A stretch of 64,000 bases of DNA from Limnohabitans sp. 2KL-17 (GCF_003063415.1 NZ_NESK01000005.1:1-64000); one strand, 5' to 3'. Shown: positions 1-8,202, counted from the stretch's first letter. Translations and numbers: made by a program. The notes: generated from the sequence alone by a model not told the origin.

Positions 1-94
1 ATGGGCTTACAAGTGGGCCAAGGCGAACAAAAAACGAAGGGAATATCAGAATGCGAAAGGAAAATCAAAAAAATCAAAACCATGCGGGGCGAAA

Positions 95-1399
95 TTGCGC
101 TCGCGAATGGGGTATTTCAGCAGCCTGCTAGGCGAGCGTGAGGGCATGGATGTGGTGGCCGCATTGCTGGACAGCGCCCAAGCGCTGCCAACGCCTGAGC
201 CACTGCTGAAGCCCGTTTCGGTGTTTGACGTGCTGACACACCCAGCGCCGCCGCCTGAATTTGTTTGGGCCGATTACATCCCCTGTGGCGTGGTCACATT
301 GATGGGCGCGCACGGAGGCACGGGCAAGAGCACCATTGCCCTCATGCTGGCAGTTTGCGCCGCTGCGGGCAGGCCGCTGTTTGGTACTGAGGTCAAGCCC
401 TGCAAAGTGCTGTTTGCGAGCTTGGAGGACTCAGGGGCCATCGTGCGCCATCGACTGGCACACATTTGCAAGCTGTGGAACATCGACCCGCTGGCGCTGG
501 GCGATTGCCTGCGTATCGTTGACGGTACAGAGTACCCCGAGCTTTTCAGCGCCGAAGGCCGGGGGGCAGGCGAACTGACCGACACCTACAAGGAGCTGAG
601 CACGACCATTCAAACTGAAGGCATTGGGCTGGTGATTGTGGACAACGCCTCTGATGCTTTTGCAGGTGAGGAAATCCAACGCCGCCAAGTGCGCGCATTC
701 ATCCGAGCATTGGCCATGGCCGTCAAACCCACCAACGCCGGGTGTCTGCTGCTGGCGCACGTTGACAAGAACACCAGCAAGGCACGCAAAGCCGAAGGGG
801 GCGAGGGTTACTCAGGGTCAACCGCATGGCACAACAGCGCCCGAAGCCGATTGTTTTTGACCCGTGGCGATGATGGACTGCTGACTGTTGAGCACCAAAA
901 AAGCAACCTTGGCAGGATGCGTGAGCCCATAACACTGGAATGGGCAAAGGACGGGTTGCCTCAGTTGGTGGAGCAAGGGACCGGATTTGAAGTGGACAGC
1001 CTGAACCAGCGCCAGCAAGGCCGTGCTGATGATGACCGCGCCGCTGCCTTGCTGAAGATGATTGCTGAGTTTGAGGGCCGTAGCCAGTATTGCCATACCG
1101 GGCAAACGTCACGAAGTAACCCTTATGCCGTGCTGAAAAGCGAGCCATCATTCCAAAGGCTGAAACTCAACAGCGATGCCACCAAGCGAATAGTTAACCA
1201 ATGCCAGCGGGCCAAATGGTTAGAGCCGCTTGATTACCGAACGCCAGACAGAAAACCTCATCAAAGATGGACCGTGACGCACGAGGGCAGATTGTTTGCT
1301 GGACTGTCTGCGCCAACTGCGCCAACTACAGAAGATGGCACACATGGCGCAAGGGGTGCGCCAACTGCGCCAACTGCGCTAGGGGGTATGGGGGAATAG
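95..1399 (+). CDS. RepA-like AAA ATPase (AAA_25 type) of a mobile element
   Basis: This is a RecA/DnaB-fold ATPase like those of plasmid, phage and integrative-element replication modules. A Walker A loop (GAHGGTGKST) lies at residues 71-80 and a Walker B strand (GLVIVDNAS) near 178-186, followed by a conserved-looking LLLAHVDKN segment near 217. The C-terminal third is less conserved and ends in a Pro/Thr/Ala-rich repeat. The frame is open to the left edge of the window with no ATG before the TTG at 95. The true start is therefore uncertain: it may lie upstream, at ATG 107, or at ATG 146, which follows directly on a stop in another frame at 139-141. It is followed by phage-like small genes, which supports a mobile-element origin. 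The ATPase call is firm; the replication role is inferred. Confidence 0.7.
   Translation: MRSRMGYFSSLLGEREGMDVVAALLDSAQALPTPEPLLKPVSVFDVLTHPAPPPEFVWADYIPCGVVTLMGAHGGTGKSTIALMLAVCAAAGRPLFGTEVKPCKVLFASLEDSGAIVRHRLAHICKLWNIDPLALGDCLRIVDGTEYPELFSAEGRGAGELTDTYKELSTTIQTEGIGLVIVDNASDAFAGEEIQRRQVRAFIRALAMAVKPTNAGCLLLAHVDKNTSKARKAEGGEGYSGSTAWHNSARSRLFLTRGDDGLLTVEHQKSNLGRMREPITLEWAKDGLPQLVEQGTGFEVDSLNQRQQGRADDDRAAALLKMIAEFEGRSQYCHTGQTSRSNPYAVLKSEPSFQRLKLNSDATKRIVNQCQRAKWLEPLDYRTPDRKPHQRWTVTHEGRLFAGLSAPTAPTTEDGTHGARGAPTAPTALGGMGE
1309..1380 (+). repeat. Four copies of a 9-base direct repeat TGCGCCAAC
   Basis: TGCGCCAAC occurs at 1309-1317, 1318-1326, 1357-1365 and 1366-1374, as two tandem pairs inside the last codons of the ATPase gene. 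It encodes a low-complexity Ala-Pro-Thr tail. It could be simple coding repetition or an iteron-like binding array next to a replication gene; the sequence does not decide. Confidence 0.6.
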
Positions 1400-1487
1400 A
1401 GCGCGCACAAAAAGGCCCTGAAGATGGCGCACCTGCTTTGGGTGCGACCACCTGCCCGGGCCTGATTCAGCAAGAAAGGAACACGCC

Positions 1488-1910
1488 ATGAGCAACAAAA
1501 AACCATCCAACCTTTGGAAGCCAGGACAGACAGGCAACCCAAAAGGCCGACCGCCGGGCCGTTCACAAATCACCCTGCTGCGCGAATCCATTGCAGGGGA
1601 CGTGCCCGAGATACTGGCCGGATTAGTAACGGCCGCCAAAGCAGGAGACGTGCAAGCCGCCCGCTTGGTTTTGGAGCGTGTCCTGCCGCCTGTCAAGCCT
1701 ATTGAGCAAGCCATTGAACTTGACTTGACAGGCGACACACTGACCGACCAAGGCCGCGCCGTGCTGGGGGCTGTATCTGCTGGCGCACTAGCACCCGGGC
1801 AAGGTAGCCAACTCATTGCCGCCATTGGAGCGCTGGCCCGTGTGGCTGAGATTGACGAACTGACCGCCCGAATCACCGCATTGGAGGGAAAGCACCATGT
1901 CAAGCCTTGA
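1488..1910 (+). CDS. DUF5681 domain protein (phage-associated)
   Basis: This is a 140-residue protein with the N-terminal signature WKPGQTGNPKGRPPGR (about residues 10-25), typical of the DUF5681 family. That family is common in prophages and integrative elements and is often found near terminase genes; its function is not established. The rest is predicted helical and ends with a segment (DELTARITALEG) that resembles the starts of the next two proteins. An AAGGA ribosome site precedes the ATG by a normal distance. The stop overlaps the start of the next gene by 14 bases, so the genes are likely translated together. Family membership is recognised from the motif only. Confidence 0.7.
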   Translation: MSNKKPSNLWKPGQTGNPKGRPPGRSQITLLRESIAGDVPEILAGLVTAAKAGDVQAARLVLERVLPPVKPIEQAIELDLTGDTLTDQGRAVLGAVSAGALAPGQGSQLIAAIGALARVAEIDELTARITALEGKHHVKP

Positions 1911-2118
1911 CGTTCGACTGAAAGCACTGGAAGCCGAAGCCCTGACCACTGAGCCTGCAAGTGTTGAGCGCATGGCTAGCTATTACCAAAGCATGGGGCT
2001 TGAAATGCCGCCCATTAACGACCTGACCACGAACGAGTGGCTGGCGACAGTGCCCACCGACACACTGCGCAACATCCTAAATGACCACACACCAGAGGCC
2101 CACCATGCCAAGCCTTGA
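1897..2118 (+). CDS. Small hypothetical protein of the mobile element
   Basis: A 73-residue protein that starts MSSLDVRLKALEAE. I do not recognise a family. The first 15 residues form a short amphipathic helix with the pattern R-(I/L)-x-ALE, also present at the end of the preceding protein and at the start of the next one. The ATG lies 14 bases inside the preceding gene and its own stop overlaps the next gene in the same way, which argues for a real, translationally coupled gene. Confidence 0.5.
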   Translation: MSSLDVRLKALEAEALTTEPASVERMASYYQSMGLEMPPINDLTTNEWLATVPTDTLRNILNDHTPEAHHAKP

Positions 2119-2380
2119 AACCCGCATTGCTGCCCTTGAGGTGGAAACATCCCCCGCTGAGCCCCTGACCATCATTCGCCGTTTTGTGAGTCCCGGGCAA
2201 CCACTTTCAGAGCTTCGTGGGTTGCAGGACAACGATGGCAGTGAGTGGCTGCGTTTGCCGGGCGAGACAGAACAGGGATTGATTGACCGAGCAAGCCTTC
2301 AAGCTTGGCGCAACCCTTGGGAGGTTACTTGCTTAATTGAACGCCCATGTCATAGATATCCGAACCAACCAGCATCTTGA
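2105..2380 (+). CDS. Small hypothetical protein, paralogous start to its neighbour
   Basis: The 91-residue product starts MPSLETRIAALEVE, a near copy of the start of the preceding gene. ATG 2105 is preferred over ATG 2081 because it sits in the same overlap context as the preceding gene: CACCATG, then 14 bases to the upstream stop. The last 18 residues run into the 3' end of the oppositely oriented gene at 2325 and look unrelated to the rest, so the C-terminus may have been replaced by a recombination junction. No function can be assigned. Confidence 0.45.
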   Translation: MPSLETRIAALEVETSPAEPLTIIRRFVSPGQPLSELRGLQDNDGSEWLRLPGETEQGLIDRASLQAWRNPWEVTCLIERPCHRYPNQPAS

Positions 2381-2717
2381 TAGAAAAAAAGTTCGTTCCG
2401 TTATGCGTCATGGGTTTGACGAAAAGCGCCGCCTTGGGCCGGTAAGAGTAGCTATAGCTGTAGGTGCGGCATGTTGCAGTCGTGCCATCTTCAAAAATGA
2501 TGACCCTGTCCCAGTCACACCCCTCAAAGCCTGACTTTTTTTGCTTTTTGTCTTTGTCCATCCAGCCATCAATCGTTTTTACCTTCAAAACGTAGAAGCC
2601 CTCTAAGTCTGAAAGTTTGTCTATCGTGTCGGCGCATACTCCTGAGCAGAATAAAAGGCAAACACAAAAGCAGAGTTGACCCCCCGCAGTGCTCAAGTTC
2701 AGTATTTTTCTAAGCAT
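2325..2717 (-). CDS. Hypothetical exported protein
   Basis: A 130-residue protein with an N-terminal signal peptide (MLRKI, then a hydrophobic stretch ending near SGVCADT at about residue 28). The mature part has a lysine-rich patch and a run of alternating Ser-Tyr. ATG 2717 is chosen over ATG 2762 because AAGGG precedes it at the right distance and because it gives a normal signal peptide. The region is visibly richer in A/T than the core genes to the right, consistent with acquired DNA. No family recognised. Confidence 0.55.
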   Translation of the reverse strand: MLRKILNLSTAGGQLCFCVCLLFCSGVCADTIDKLSDLEGFYVLKVKTIDGWMDKDKKQKKSGFEGCDWDRVIIFEDGTTATCRTYSYSYSYRPKAALFVKPMTHNGTNFFSIKMLVGSDIYDMGVQLSK

Positions 2718-2801
2718 CGGGCACCCTTCAAGTGAAAAAAGAGGAGCAAAACCCCCGTGCATAAGGCTACATGGTGGCTACATGAACCAAGGGCCAGAAA
2801 G

Positions 2802-2824
2802 CAAAAAGCCCGGAGAACCGGGCT
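2802..2824 (-). terminator. Rho-independent terminator after tRNA-His
   Basis: A perfect 7-base-pair hairpin (AGCCCGG / CCGGGCT, four-base loop) at 2807-2824 is followed, on the minus strand, by a run of five T. It lies 17 bases downstream of tRNA-His. Confidence 0.85.
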
Positions 2825-2840
2825 AAGTGCTTGATTTATT

Positions 2841-2917
2841 TGGGGTGGCTGATGGGGCTCGAACCCACGACAACAGGAATCACAATCCTGGACTCTACCA
2901 ACTGAGCTACAGCCACC
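2841..2917 (-). tRNA. tRNA-His (GTG)
   Basis: The minus strand folds as a complete cloverleaf: acceptor GTGGCTG/CAGCCAC, D arm with AGCTCAGTTGGTAGAG, anticodon stem CAGGA/TCCTG around a loop with GTG, T arm with GGTTCGAGCCC, and an encoded CCA. The extra 5' G that marks tRNA-His is at 2917. Its 3' end faces the mobile-element genes at the left of the window, so it is the probable integration site. Confidence 0.95.
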
Positions 2918-2942
2918 ACAGAGCGTCATTATAGCCTGAAGC

Positions 2943-4874
2943 TCAAGGCTTCTCGGCTGAAAGCATGCTCAACTTTTTGGGCTTTTCGGCGAATATTTGG
3001 ACTTTGAAAGTCGACTTCAAACTGTCCAAATAAGCTTGCGATTCAGCCTGTCCCCACAAGCGGGCAAATTGCTGCCGACTTTGCTCAGCCTGCTGAGCCG
3101 TGGCCTCTGGGCGGGTCACAATTTTGTTAACCCGGACAACAGCGTAACCTTGTAAACCCAAATCTACACCCACCAATGCGGGTAACTTTGCCGGATCGGC
3201 ACGCAAAGCCGCATCAATCACGGCCTGTGGCTGCGTTGGTGCTTGATCTCGCGAGACCGTCAAAGCAATACCCAACGGGGCTTGACCGGGATCGGCCTTC
3301 CAGGAGGCAAGTCTGGCTTGTCCCTCGGCTTTGGCCAATTCCGATGATTTGGATTGAGTCAACAACCTGCGGACATCTGCCTTGACTTCTTGAAAAGGAA
3401 GAACCGTCGCAGGACGGTGATTCACGATGCGTGCGGAAACCAAGGTGTTGGACGCCACCTCGACAGCCGCCGTGTTGCGGCGTTTGGCAATCGCGTCATC
3501 AGAAAATACGGCCTGCAACAATTTGGGGTTTGCCAATACAGAATTGCCACCCACTGCGGGTGTTCGGGTCACGCCCTGGGCCTTTTGCAGGGTGAGTTTC
3601 AGCTTTTCAGCCACAGGGGTCAAGCTGTCAGACTGCTCATAAACACTGTTGCTGAACGTTTCTGCCAACTCGGCAAACTGACGCTGCGCTTGCTGCTTGC
3701 GCAAATCAGATGCCAGTTGAGGGCGCATGGATTCAAATGAAGGCACCTGCGGCAGTTTGATGTCAGTCAGTTGAATGATGTGAAAACCGAAATCAGACTC
3801 GACAATGTCACTGATCTGGCCCTTTTCAAGTGCAAAGGCTGCATCTTCAAAGGGCTTGACCATCGCACCTCGCGCAAAAAAGTCAAGATCACCACCACGC
3901 GCAGCAGAACCGCTGTCATCCGAGTTTTTACGAGCAGCCTCGGCAAAAGTCTTGGGTGCCTTGCGCACAGCGGCCAGAAGGCCCTCTGCTTTTGCGCGCG
4001 CCTTTTGCTTGTCTGCCACTGGCAGGTCTTTGGCCGCGTTAATCAGAATGTGGCTGGCACGGCGTTGCTCTTGGCCTGCCAATCTCTGCAGGTTCTGTTC
4101 GTAATAGGTTTTCAGATCTTGCTCGGGCAATTCGATCTTGGCTTGCAAAGCACCAACGTCCAAAACCAGATACTCGATGTCCACATTTTCTACAGAGCGA
4201 AAACGATCTGGGTTATCTTGGTAAAAGCGCTGCAGGTCTGCATCAGACACTTCTACCTTGGTGGCGAAATCTGCAGAAGTCCAACGCTTGACTTGGATTT
4301 CACGACGCTGCAAATACGCATCCAGAGCCATGTCAGTTTGTCGCTGCGTAGCAAACACGGAACCCTGCAAGCCCGCAAGAACTTGCTGGTTGGAGAGATC
4401 ACGGCGCACCCGGGCTTCGAGCATCTCGGGCGTCATACCCTGGCTTGCAGCCAATTGCCGATAGCGTTCCATGTCCAGTTTGCCGTCAGCGCCGCGCAAA
4501 CCGGCGATGGACGGGTCTTGCTGCAAATAGCGCGCCAGACGCTGGTCACTGGTGACTAGCAATTGCTTTTCAGAGGCGCGCGCTATCACACGGTCATTGA
4601 CCAACCGATCCAATGTGGCGTAACGGGCCTCAGCAGAGTCAAGTAATTTAGGATCAAGATTCGGCATGGATGCGCGAATGCGCTCAACCTCGGCCTGATG
4701 CGCAGCATCCCACTCGGACTGATTGATCTTTTGTCCATCCACTTTTGCCACCACGGCACCTTTGTCCTCAAACCGGCTGTACCCCTCCATGCCGAAAAGT
4801 ACAAAAGAAGGAATAACCAGCAAGAACAGCAACCCCATCAAAATTTTTGAGTTGTTGCGAATGGAATCAAACAT
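2943..4874 (-). CDS. ppiD: Periplasmic folding chaperone PpiD
   Basis: This is a 643-residue inner-membrane-anchored chaperone of the SurA/PpiD group, which sits at the Sec translocon and helps exported proteins fold. One transmembrane anchor is at about residues 11-29, a SurA-like N-domain follows, and a parvulin peptidyl-prolyl isomerase domain spans about 271-370 (RRASHILI ... GGDLDFFARG ... FGFHIIQL). The C-terminal 270 residues form the large second chaperone region. Length is typical. It lies between tRNA-Val and tRNA-His, separated from the tRNA-Val transcript by a terminator at 4895-4924. In the family the parvulin domain is often catalytically weak, so a chaperone role is more certain than isomerase activity. 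Confidence 0.93.
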   Translation of the reverse strand: MFDSIRNNSKILMGLLFLLVIPSFVLFGMEGYSRFEDKGAVVAKVDGQKINQSEWDAAHQAEVERIRASMPNLDPKLLDSAEARYATLDRLVNDRVIARASEKQLLVTSDQRLARYLQQDPSIAGLRGADGKLDMERYRQLAASQGMTPEMLEARVRRDLSNQQVLAGLQGSVFATQRQTDMALDAYLQRREIQVKRWTSADFATKVEVSDADLQRFYQDNPDRFRSVENVDIEYLVLDVGALQAKIELPEQDLKTYYEQNLQRLAGQEQRRASHILINAAKDLPVADKQKARAKAEGLLAAVRKAPKTFAEAARKNSDDSGSAARGGDLDFFARGAMVKPFEDAAFALEKGQISDIVESDFGFHIIQLTDIKLPQVPSFESMRPQLASDLRKQQAQRQFAELAETFSNSVYEQSDSLTPVAEKLKLTLQKAQGVTRTPAVGGNSVLANPKLLQAVFSDDAIAKRRNTAAVEVASNTLVSARIVNHRPATVLPFQEVKADVRRLLTQSKSSELAKAEGQARLASWKADPGQAPLGIALTVSRDQAPTQPQAVIDAALRADPAKLPALVGVDLGLQGYAVVRVNKIVTRPEATAQQAEQSRQQFARLWGQAESQAYLDSLKSTFKVQIFAEKPKKLSMLSAEKP

Positions 4875-4894
4875 GTTTGAAGTCTCTTATTGTC

Positions 4895-4924
4895 AAAAAA
4901 AAGGCGAACACCGGGTTCGCCTTT
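4895..4924 (-). terminator. Terminator of the hup/tRNA-Val transcript
   Basis: On the minus strand a 10-base-pair hairpin (AAAGGCGAAC / GTTCGCCTTT, five-base loop) is followed by a run of T. It lies just after tRNA-Val and just before the ppiD start. Confidence 0.85.
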
Positions 4925-4935
4925 ACTTTGTGGGG

Positions 4936-5011
4936 TGGTGGGCGCTGACGGTCTCGAACCGCCGACCTACTCCGTGTAAAGGAGCCGCTCTACCAACTGA
5001 GCTAAGCGCCC
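4936..5011 (-). tRNA. tRNA-Val (TAC)
   Basis: The minus strand gives a standard cloverleaf: acceptor GGGCGCT/AGCGCCC, D arm AGCTCAGTTGGTAGAG, anticodon stem with TAC in the loop, T arm GGTTCGAGACC, and an encoded CCA. It starts 17 bases after the HU gene stop and is probably part of the same transcript. Confidence 0.95.
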
Positions 5012-5027
5012 CACCTGAAAAGTGTTG

Positions 5028-5300
5028 TCAGTTCAATGCATCCTTCAAGGCCTTGCCTGGACGGAACTTTGGAACTTTGGCAGACTTGATTTTAATCGCA
5101 GCGCCAGTCCGAGGGTTGCGGCCGACTCGGGCCGCACGTTTGGTCACGGCAAAGGTGCCAAAACCGACCAAAGAAACCGTGCCACCTTTTTTCAAAGTGA
5201 TTCGCACAGCACTCATGGTGGCTTCCAGTGCACGGCCAGCGGCAGCCTTGGACAAGTCTGCTTGTTTTGCAATGTGTTCGATCAGTTCTGTCTTGTTCAC
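5028..5300 (-). CDS. hupB: DNA-binding protein HU
   Basis: This 90-residue histone-like protein bends and compacts DNA as a dimer. The whole HU fold is visible: helices [19 protein letters not shown], the core VSLVGFGTF, and the arm [14 protein letters not shown] with the intercalating-proline region. The C-terminal half ends [12 protein letters not shown] as in typical HU proteins. The start is GTG at 5300, preceded by AAGAGG. It is followed directly by tRNA-Val. Whether it is the alpha- or beta-type subunit cannot be told from one sequence. Confidence 0.93.
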   Translation of the reverse strand: MNKTELIEHIAKQADLSKAAAGRALEATMSAVRITLKKGGTVSLVGFGTFAVTKRAARVGRNPRTGAAIKIKSAKVPKFRPGKALKDALN

Positions 5301-5557
5301 AAGAAGCCTCTTGGAGTTACTAACCGGCTAACCCGGCAATGGACTTGAATGGCGCCAAAGACTGTGGTTCAGTTTCAAACGCGGACTGCACAGGGTCTGG
5401 CAAAGCTCACAAGCTTCAGACATTTAAATCTGTCAGCAGCGAAAACTCAGCAACAACGAGTGATGAATTCTAGCCTCGAAAAAGTAAGACCACCAGCGCA
5501 CAATCTTCTTTTTTCCAACAGAAAGCAGCTCAAGAGCTTGATGTCTCCAGTGCGCCT

Positions 5558-6643
5558 CTACAAGGCAGCAGCAATGGCTTGACCCACATCTGACGTTTTA
5601 GCCGTGCCTCCCAGATCGGGGGGTCGCGGCGCATCAGCACCTGCAGCCAACACCTTTTCAATGGCTGTCAAAACCGCATCGTGCGCGTCTTTATGGCCTA
5701 AAAATTCCAGCATCATGGCGCCACACCAAATCTGACCGATCGGGTTGGCGATGCCCTTACCGGCAATGTCTGGCGCAGAGCCGTGTACCGGTTCAAACAG
5801 CGAGGGAAACTTCCGGTCGGGGTTCAAGTTCGCGCTGGGGGCAATGCCAATTGTGCCGGTGCATGCAGGCCCCAAATCGCTGAGGATATCGCCAAACAAA
5901 TTGCTGGCCACCACCACATCGAAAAAATCGGGGCGCTGCACAAAGTGGGCGGTCAGAATGTCGATGTGAAACTTGTCGACGTGGATGCCGGGGTAGGCTT
6001 TGGCCATCTCGACCACTCGCTCATCCCAGTAAGGCATGGTGATGGCAATGCCATTGGACTTGGTCGCGCTGGTCAGGTGCTTTTTTGGTCGGGTTTGGGC
6101 CAATTCAAAAGCAAACTTCAAAACCCGGTCCACACCAATGCGGGTCATGATGGATTCTTGCATCACGATCTCACGCTCGGTGCCGGGAAACATGCGGCCA
6201 CCCACACTGGAGTATTCGCCTTCGGTGTTTTCACGCACGATGTACATGTCGATCTCGCCAGGCTGGCGTGCACTGCCATCACGGCGCACCACCGGGGCGA
6301 TGATGCCCGGCATCAAGCGAGCGGGCCGCAGGTTGATGTATTGGTCAAACTCCCGGCGAAACAACAGCAAAGAGCCCCACAAAGACACATGGTCGGCAAT
6401 TTTTTCAGGCCAGCCAACTGCGCCAAAGTACAGCGCATCATGGCCGCCGATCTGGTCTTTCCAGTTGTCGGGCAACATCTGACCGTGCTTTTCACAATAG
6501 TCCCAGCTGGAAAAATCAAAGTGGTCAAATTGCAAGTCGATCCCGAATTTCCGGGCTGCAGCATCCATGACGCGCAGTCCTTCGGGCATGACTTCCTTGC
6601 CAATGCCATCTCCCGGAATCACGGCAATGCGGTGCTTGGTCAT
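5558..6643 (-). CDS. Tartrate dehydrogenase / D-malate dehydrogenase (decarboxylating)
   Basis: The 361-residue protein is an NAD-dependent beta-decarboxylating dehydrogenase of the isopropylmalate/isocitrate dehydrogenase superfamily. IAVIPGDGIGKEV at the N-terminus, a YIVRENTEGEYSS segment, the ATKSNG lysine region, the metal-binding FGDILSDLG, and EPVHGSAPDIAGKGIANP are all present. The NTEGEYSS form and SLWGSLLLFRREFDQYINLRP point to the TtuC/DmlA subgroup, which oxidises tartrate or D-malate, rather than LeuB. ATG 6643 is chosen over a TTG at 6664 because AGAAAG precedes it. No leuC/leuD is nearby, which also argues against LeuB. The exact substrate is inferred. Confidence 0.85.
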   Translation of the reverse strand: MTKHRIAVIPGDGIGKEVMPEGLRVMDAAARKFGIDLQFDHFDFSSWDYCEKHGQMLPDNWKDQIGGHDALYFGAVGWPEKIADHVSLWGSLLLFRREFDQYINLRPARLMPGIIAPVVRRDGSARQPGEIDMYIVRENTEGEYSSVGGRMFPGTEREIVMQESIMTRIGVDRVLKFAFELAQTRPKKHLTSATKSNGIAITMPYWDERVVEMAKAYPGIHVDKFHIDILTAHFVQRPDFFDVVVASNLFGDILSDLGPACTGTIGIAPSANLNPDRKFPSLFEPVHGSAPDIAGKGIANPIGQIWCGAMMLEFLGHKDAHDAVLTAIEKVLAAGADAPRPPDLGGTAKTSDVGQAIAAAL

Positions 6644-6727
6644 GGGTATGTCTTTCTGCTTCAAAGGTAAAAAACGGGCTTAGCCCTAACTGCTGAACAG
6701 CTTAACAAGAATGGCCCCCAAGGGCTT

Positions 6728-7636
6728 TCACAAACGTGACGGCCGAACAACCAGGCTGACGCCCAAAGCTGTCAAAGCCGTGCCCACCAAGGTAGCGGCT
6801 GTGATGGTTTCATCGAATAGCAGCCAGGCCAAGATGGCCGTTGTGGGTGGCACCATGTACATGAGGCTGGTGACAGAGGCTGCCGCGCCGCGCTGTATCA
6901 GCATGTAAAACAAGGAACTGCCCCCCACGGTCAGGCCAAATACCGACCAAGCCATGGCGCCGGTCAACTCTGCGTTCCAGTGCATCCCCTCTGATTCGGC
7001 CAAAGCCAGTGGCAAAGTGACCACGAAGGCGGCCATCAGTTGCACCAAATTGGCCGAGCGCACATCGCAAGGGGTGACAAAACGCTTTTGGTACAGGGTG
7101 CCAATGGTGATGCTGAGCATGCCCCCCAGGGCAAAGACCATGTTGAAAGGCGTGACATGGTCCATGGGCGAACCCAGCGTCAACTTGCGCCAAACCACCA
7201 TCAACAGCCCGGCAAAACCAAGCCACAAGCCCAACCATTGGCGCCGCGACACGCCAGGCTGATCGGAGCCACGCAAGCTGTACGACAGCCAAATCGCTGT
7301 GAGCACCGGTTGGAAACCCACGATCAGCGATGTCAGGCCCGAGCCCATGCCCGCTTTAACGGCCACCCAGACGCCTCCAAGATACCCTGCGTGCATGAAA
7401 ATGCCAGTGACCATCAGGTGGCGCCACTGGTTTGGGTTCTTTGGCCAAGGCACCTTGGCCCAGAAAATCCATACCAAAAAGCACGCCATCGAAAGCAGAT
7501 AGCGCATCAAAAGGAAAGAAAAAGGCGGTGAGTGTGGCATGCCGTATCGCGCCACAATGAAACCCGTGCTCCAGATCAGCACAAACACCACAGGCACCAC
7601 CACCAGCCAGGCGCCAGATCGAGGGATTCGGGTCAT
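6728..7636 (-). CDS. DMT-superfamily permease (EamA family)
   Basis: A 302-residue inner-membrane protein with ten predicted membrane segments in two EamA repeats. The N-terminal LIWSTGFIVARYGMPHSPPFSFLLMRYL and the C-terminal LIQRGAAASVTSLMYMVPPTTAILAWLLFDE segments (each far from unique) are typical of drug/metabolite transporters of the RhaT/YdcZ-like type. The substrate cannot be deduced. Its start overlaps the pgsA stop by four bases, so the gene order in the transcript is this gene after an upstream promoter and pgsA translated from the other side is not coupled: both are on the minus strand and pgsA lies upstream. Confidence 0.8.
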   Translation of the reverse strand: MTRIPRSGAWLVVVPVVFVLIWSTGFIVARYGMPHSPPFSFLLMRYLLSMACFLVWIFWAKVPWPKNPNQWRHLMVTGIFMHAGYLGGVWVAVKAGMGSGLTSLIVGFQPVLTAIWLSYSLRGSDQPGVSRRQWLGLWLGFAGLLMVVWRKLTLGSPMDHVTPFNMVFALGGMLSITIGTLYQKRFVTPCDVRSANLVQLMAAFVVTLPLALAESEGMHWNAELTGAMAWSVFGLTVGGSSLFYMLIQRGAAASVTSLMYMVPPTTAILAWLLFDETITAATLVGTALTALGVSLVVRPSRL

Positions 7637-8202
7637 TTCACCCGAGCTCGTATCTCGGGCAGGGCCTTTTGCATGTAATAAACCATCGACCAGATCGTCA
7701 GCACGGAGGCAATCAGGATCAGAACAGCGCCCCAGATGCGTGTGTCGATCACATCAAACAGCATGCCGTCGTAAAGCAGAAAGGGGATGGCCACCATTTG
7801 CACCGTGGTCTTGAGTTTGCCCACCATGTGCACCGCCACACTTTTGCTGGCTCCGATCTGGGCCATCCACTCGCGCAGAGAGGAGATGGCAATTTCGCGG
7901 CCAATGATGATCAATGCCACCAACACATGTACCCGGTTCATGTGAACCAGAATCAGCAGTGCAGCACAAACCAAAAACTTGTCGGCTACCGGGTCCAGAA
8001 AAGCACCAAAAGCCGATGTCTGGTTCAACTTGCGGGCCAAAAAGCCGTCCAACCAGTCTGTGATGGCAAACAACACAAACATGACCGTGGCGATCAGGTT
8101 TTGCGTCTCAACCTTCAGGTTCTGCAGGTAATACACGCCAATGATCAAAGGGATCGCGACAATGCGCGTCCAGGTCATGAGGGTGGGAATCGTGAAAAAC
8201 AT
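7633..8202 (-). CDS. pgsA: CDP-diacylglycerol-glycerol-3-phosphate 3-phosphatidyltransferase
   Basis: PgsA makes phosphatidylglycerol phosphate from CDP-diacylglycerol and glycerol-3-phosphate in the inner membrane, the committed step to phosphatidylglycerol and cardiolipin. The 189-residue protein carries the full CDP-alcohol phosphatidyltransferase motif (DWLDGFLAR ... GAFLDPVADK, about residues 50-76) and several membrane helices. Length is typical. It lies 54 bases after uvrC on the same strand, a widely conserved neighbour pair, and its stop overlaps the start of the DMT permease by four bases. Confidence 0.93.
   Translation of the reverse strand: MFFTIPTLMTWTRIVAIPLIIGVYYLQNLKVETQNLIATVMFVLFAITDWLDGFLARKLNQTSAFGAFLDPVADKFLVCAALLILVHMNRVHVLVALIIIGREIAISSLREWMAQIGASKSVAVHMVGKLKTTVQMVAIPFLLYDGMLFDVIDTRIWGAVLILIASVLTIWSMVYYMQKALPEIRARVK

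Noticed and set aside
2765-2784. Direct repeat GGCTACATG twice, 11 bases apart, near tRNA-His
   Set aside because: Considered as an attachment or integrase arm site, but it does not match the tRNA 3' end and two short copies are too little evidence.
3771-4559. 262-codon plus-strand frame
   Set aside because: It is antisense to ppiD, has no ribosome site and no protein-like pattern; the ppiD reading is clear.
5349-5582. 77-codon plus-strand frame upstream of the HU gene
   Set aside because: No ribosome site, unremarkable composition, and it covers the HU promoter region; more likely non-coding. I see nothing else in 5301-5557.
5558-6643. 3-isopropylmalate dehydrogenase (leuB)
   Set aside because: The superfamily fits, but the sequence details and lack of leuC/leuD favour the tartrate/D-malate group.
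5783-6670. 295-codon plus-strand frame
   Set aside because: Shadow of the tartrate/D-malate dehydrogenase gene, whose motifs are complete on the minus strand.
6728-8202. Reading of the four-base overlap as pgsA following the permease
   Set aside because: Both genes are on the minus strand. The permease (start 7636) lies downstream of pgsA (stop 7633), so transcription runs uvrC, pgsA, then permease; the coupling is from pgsA to the permease.
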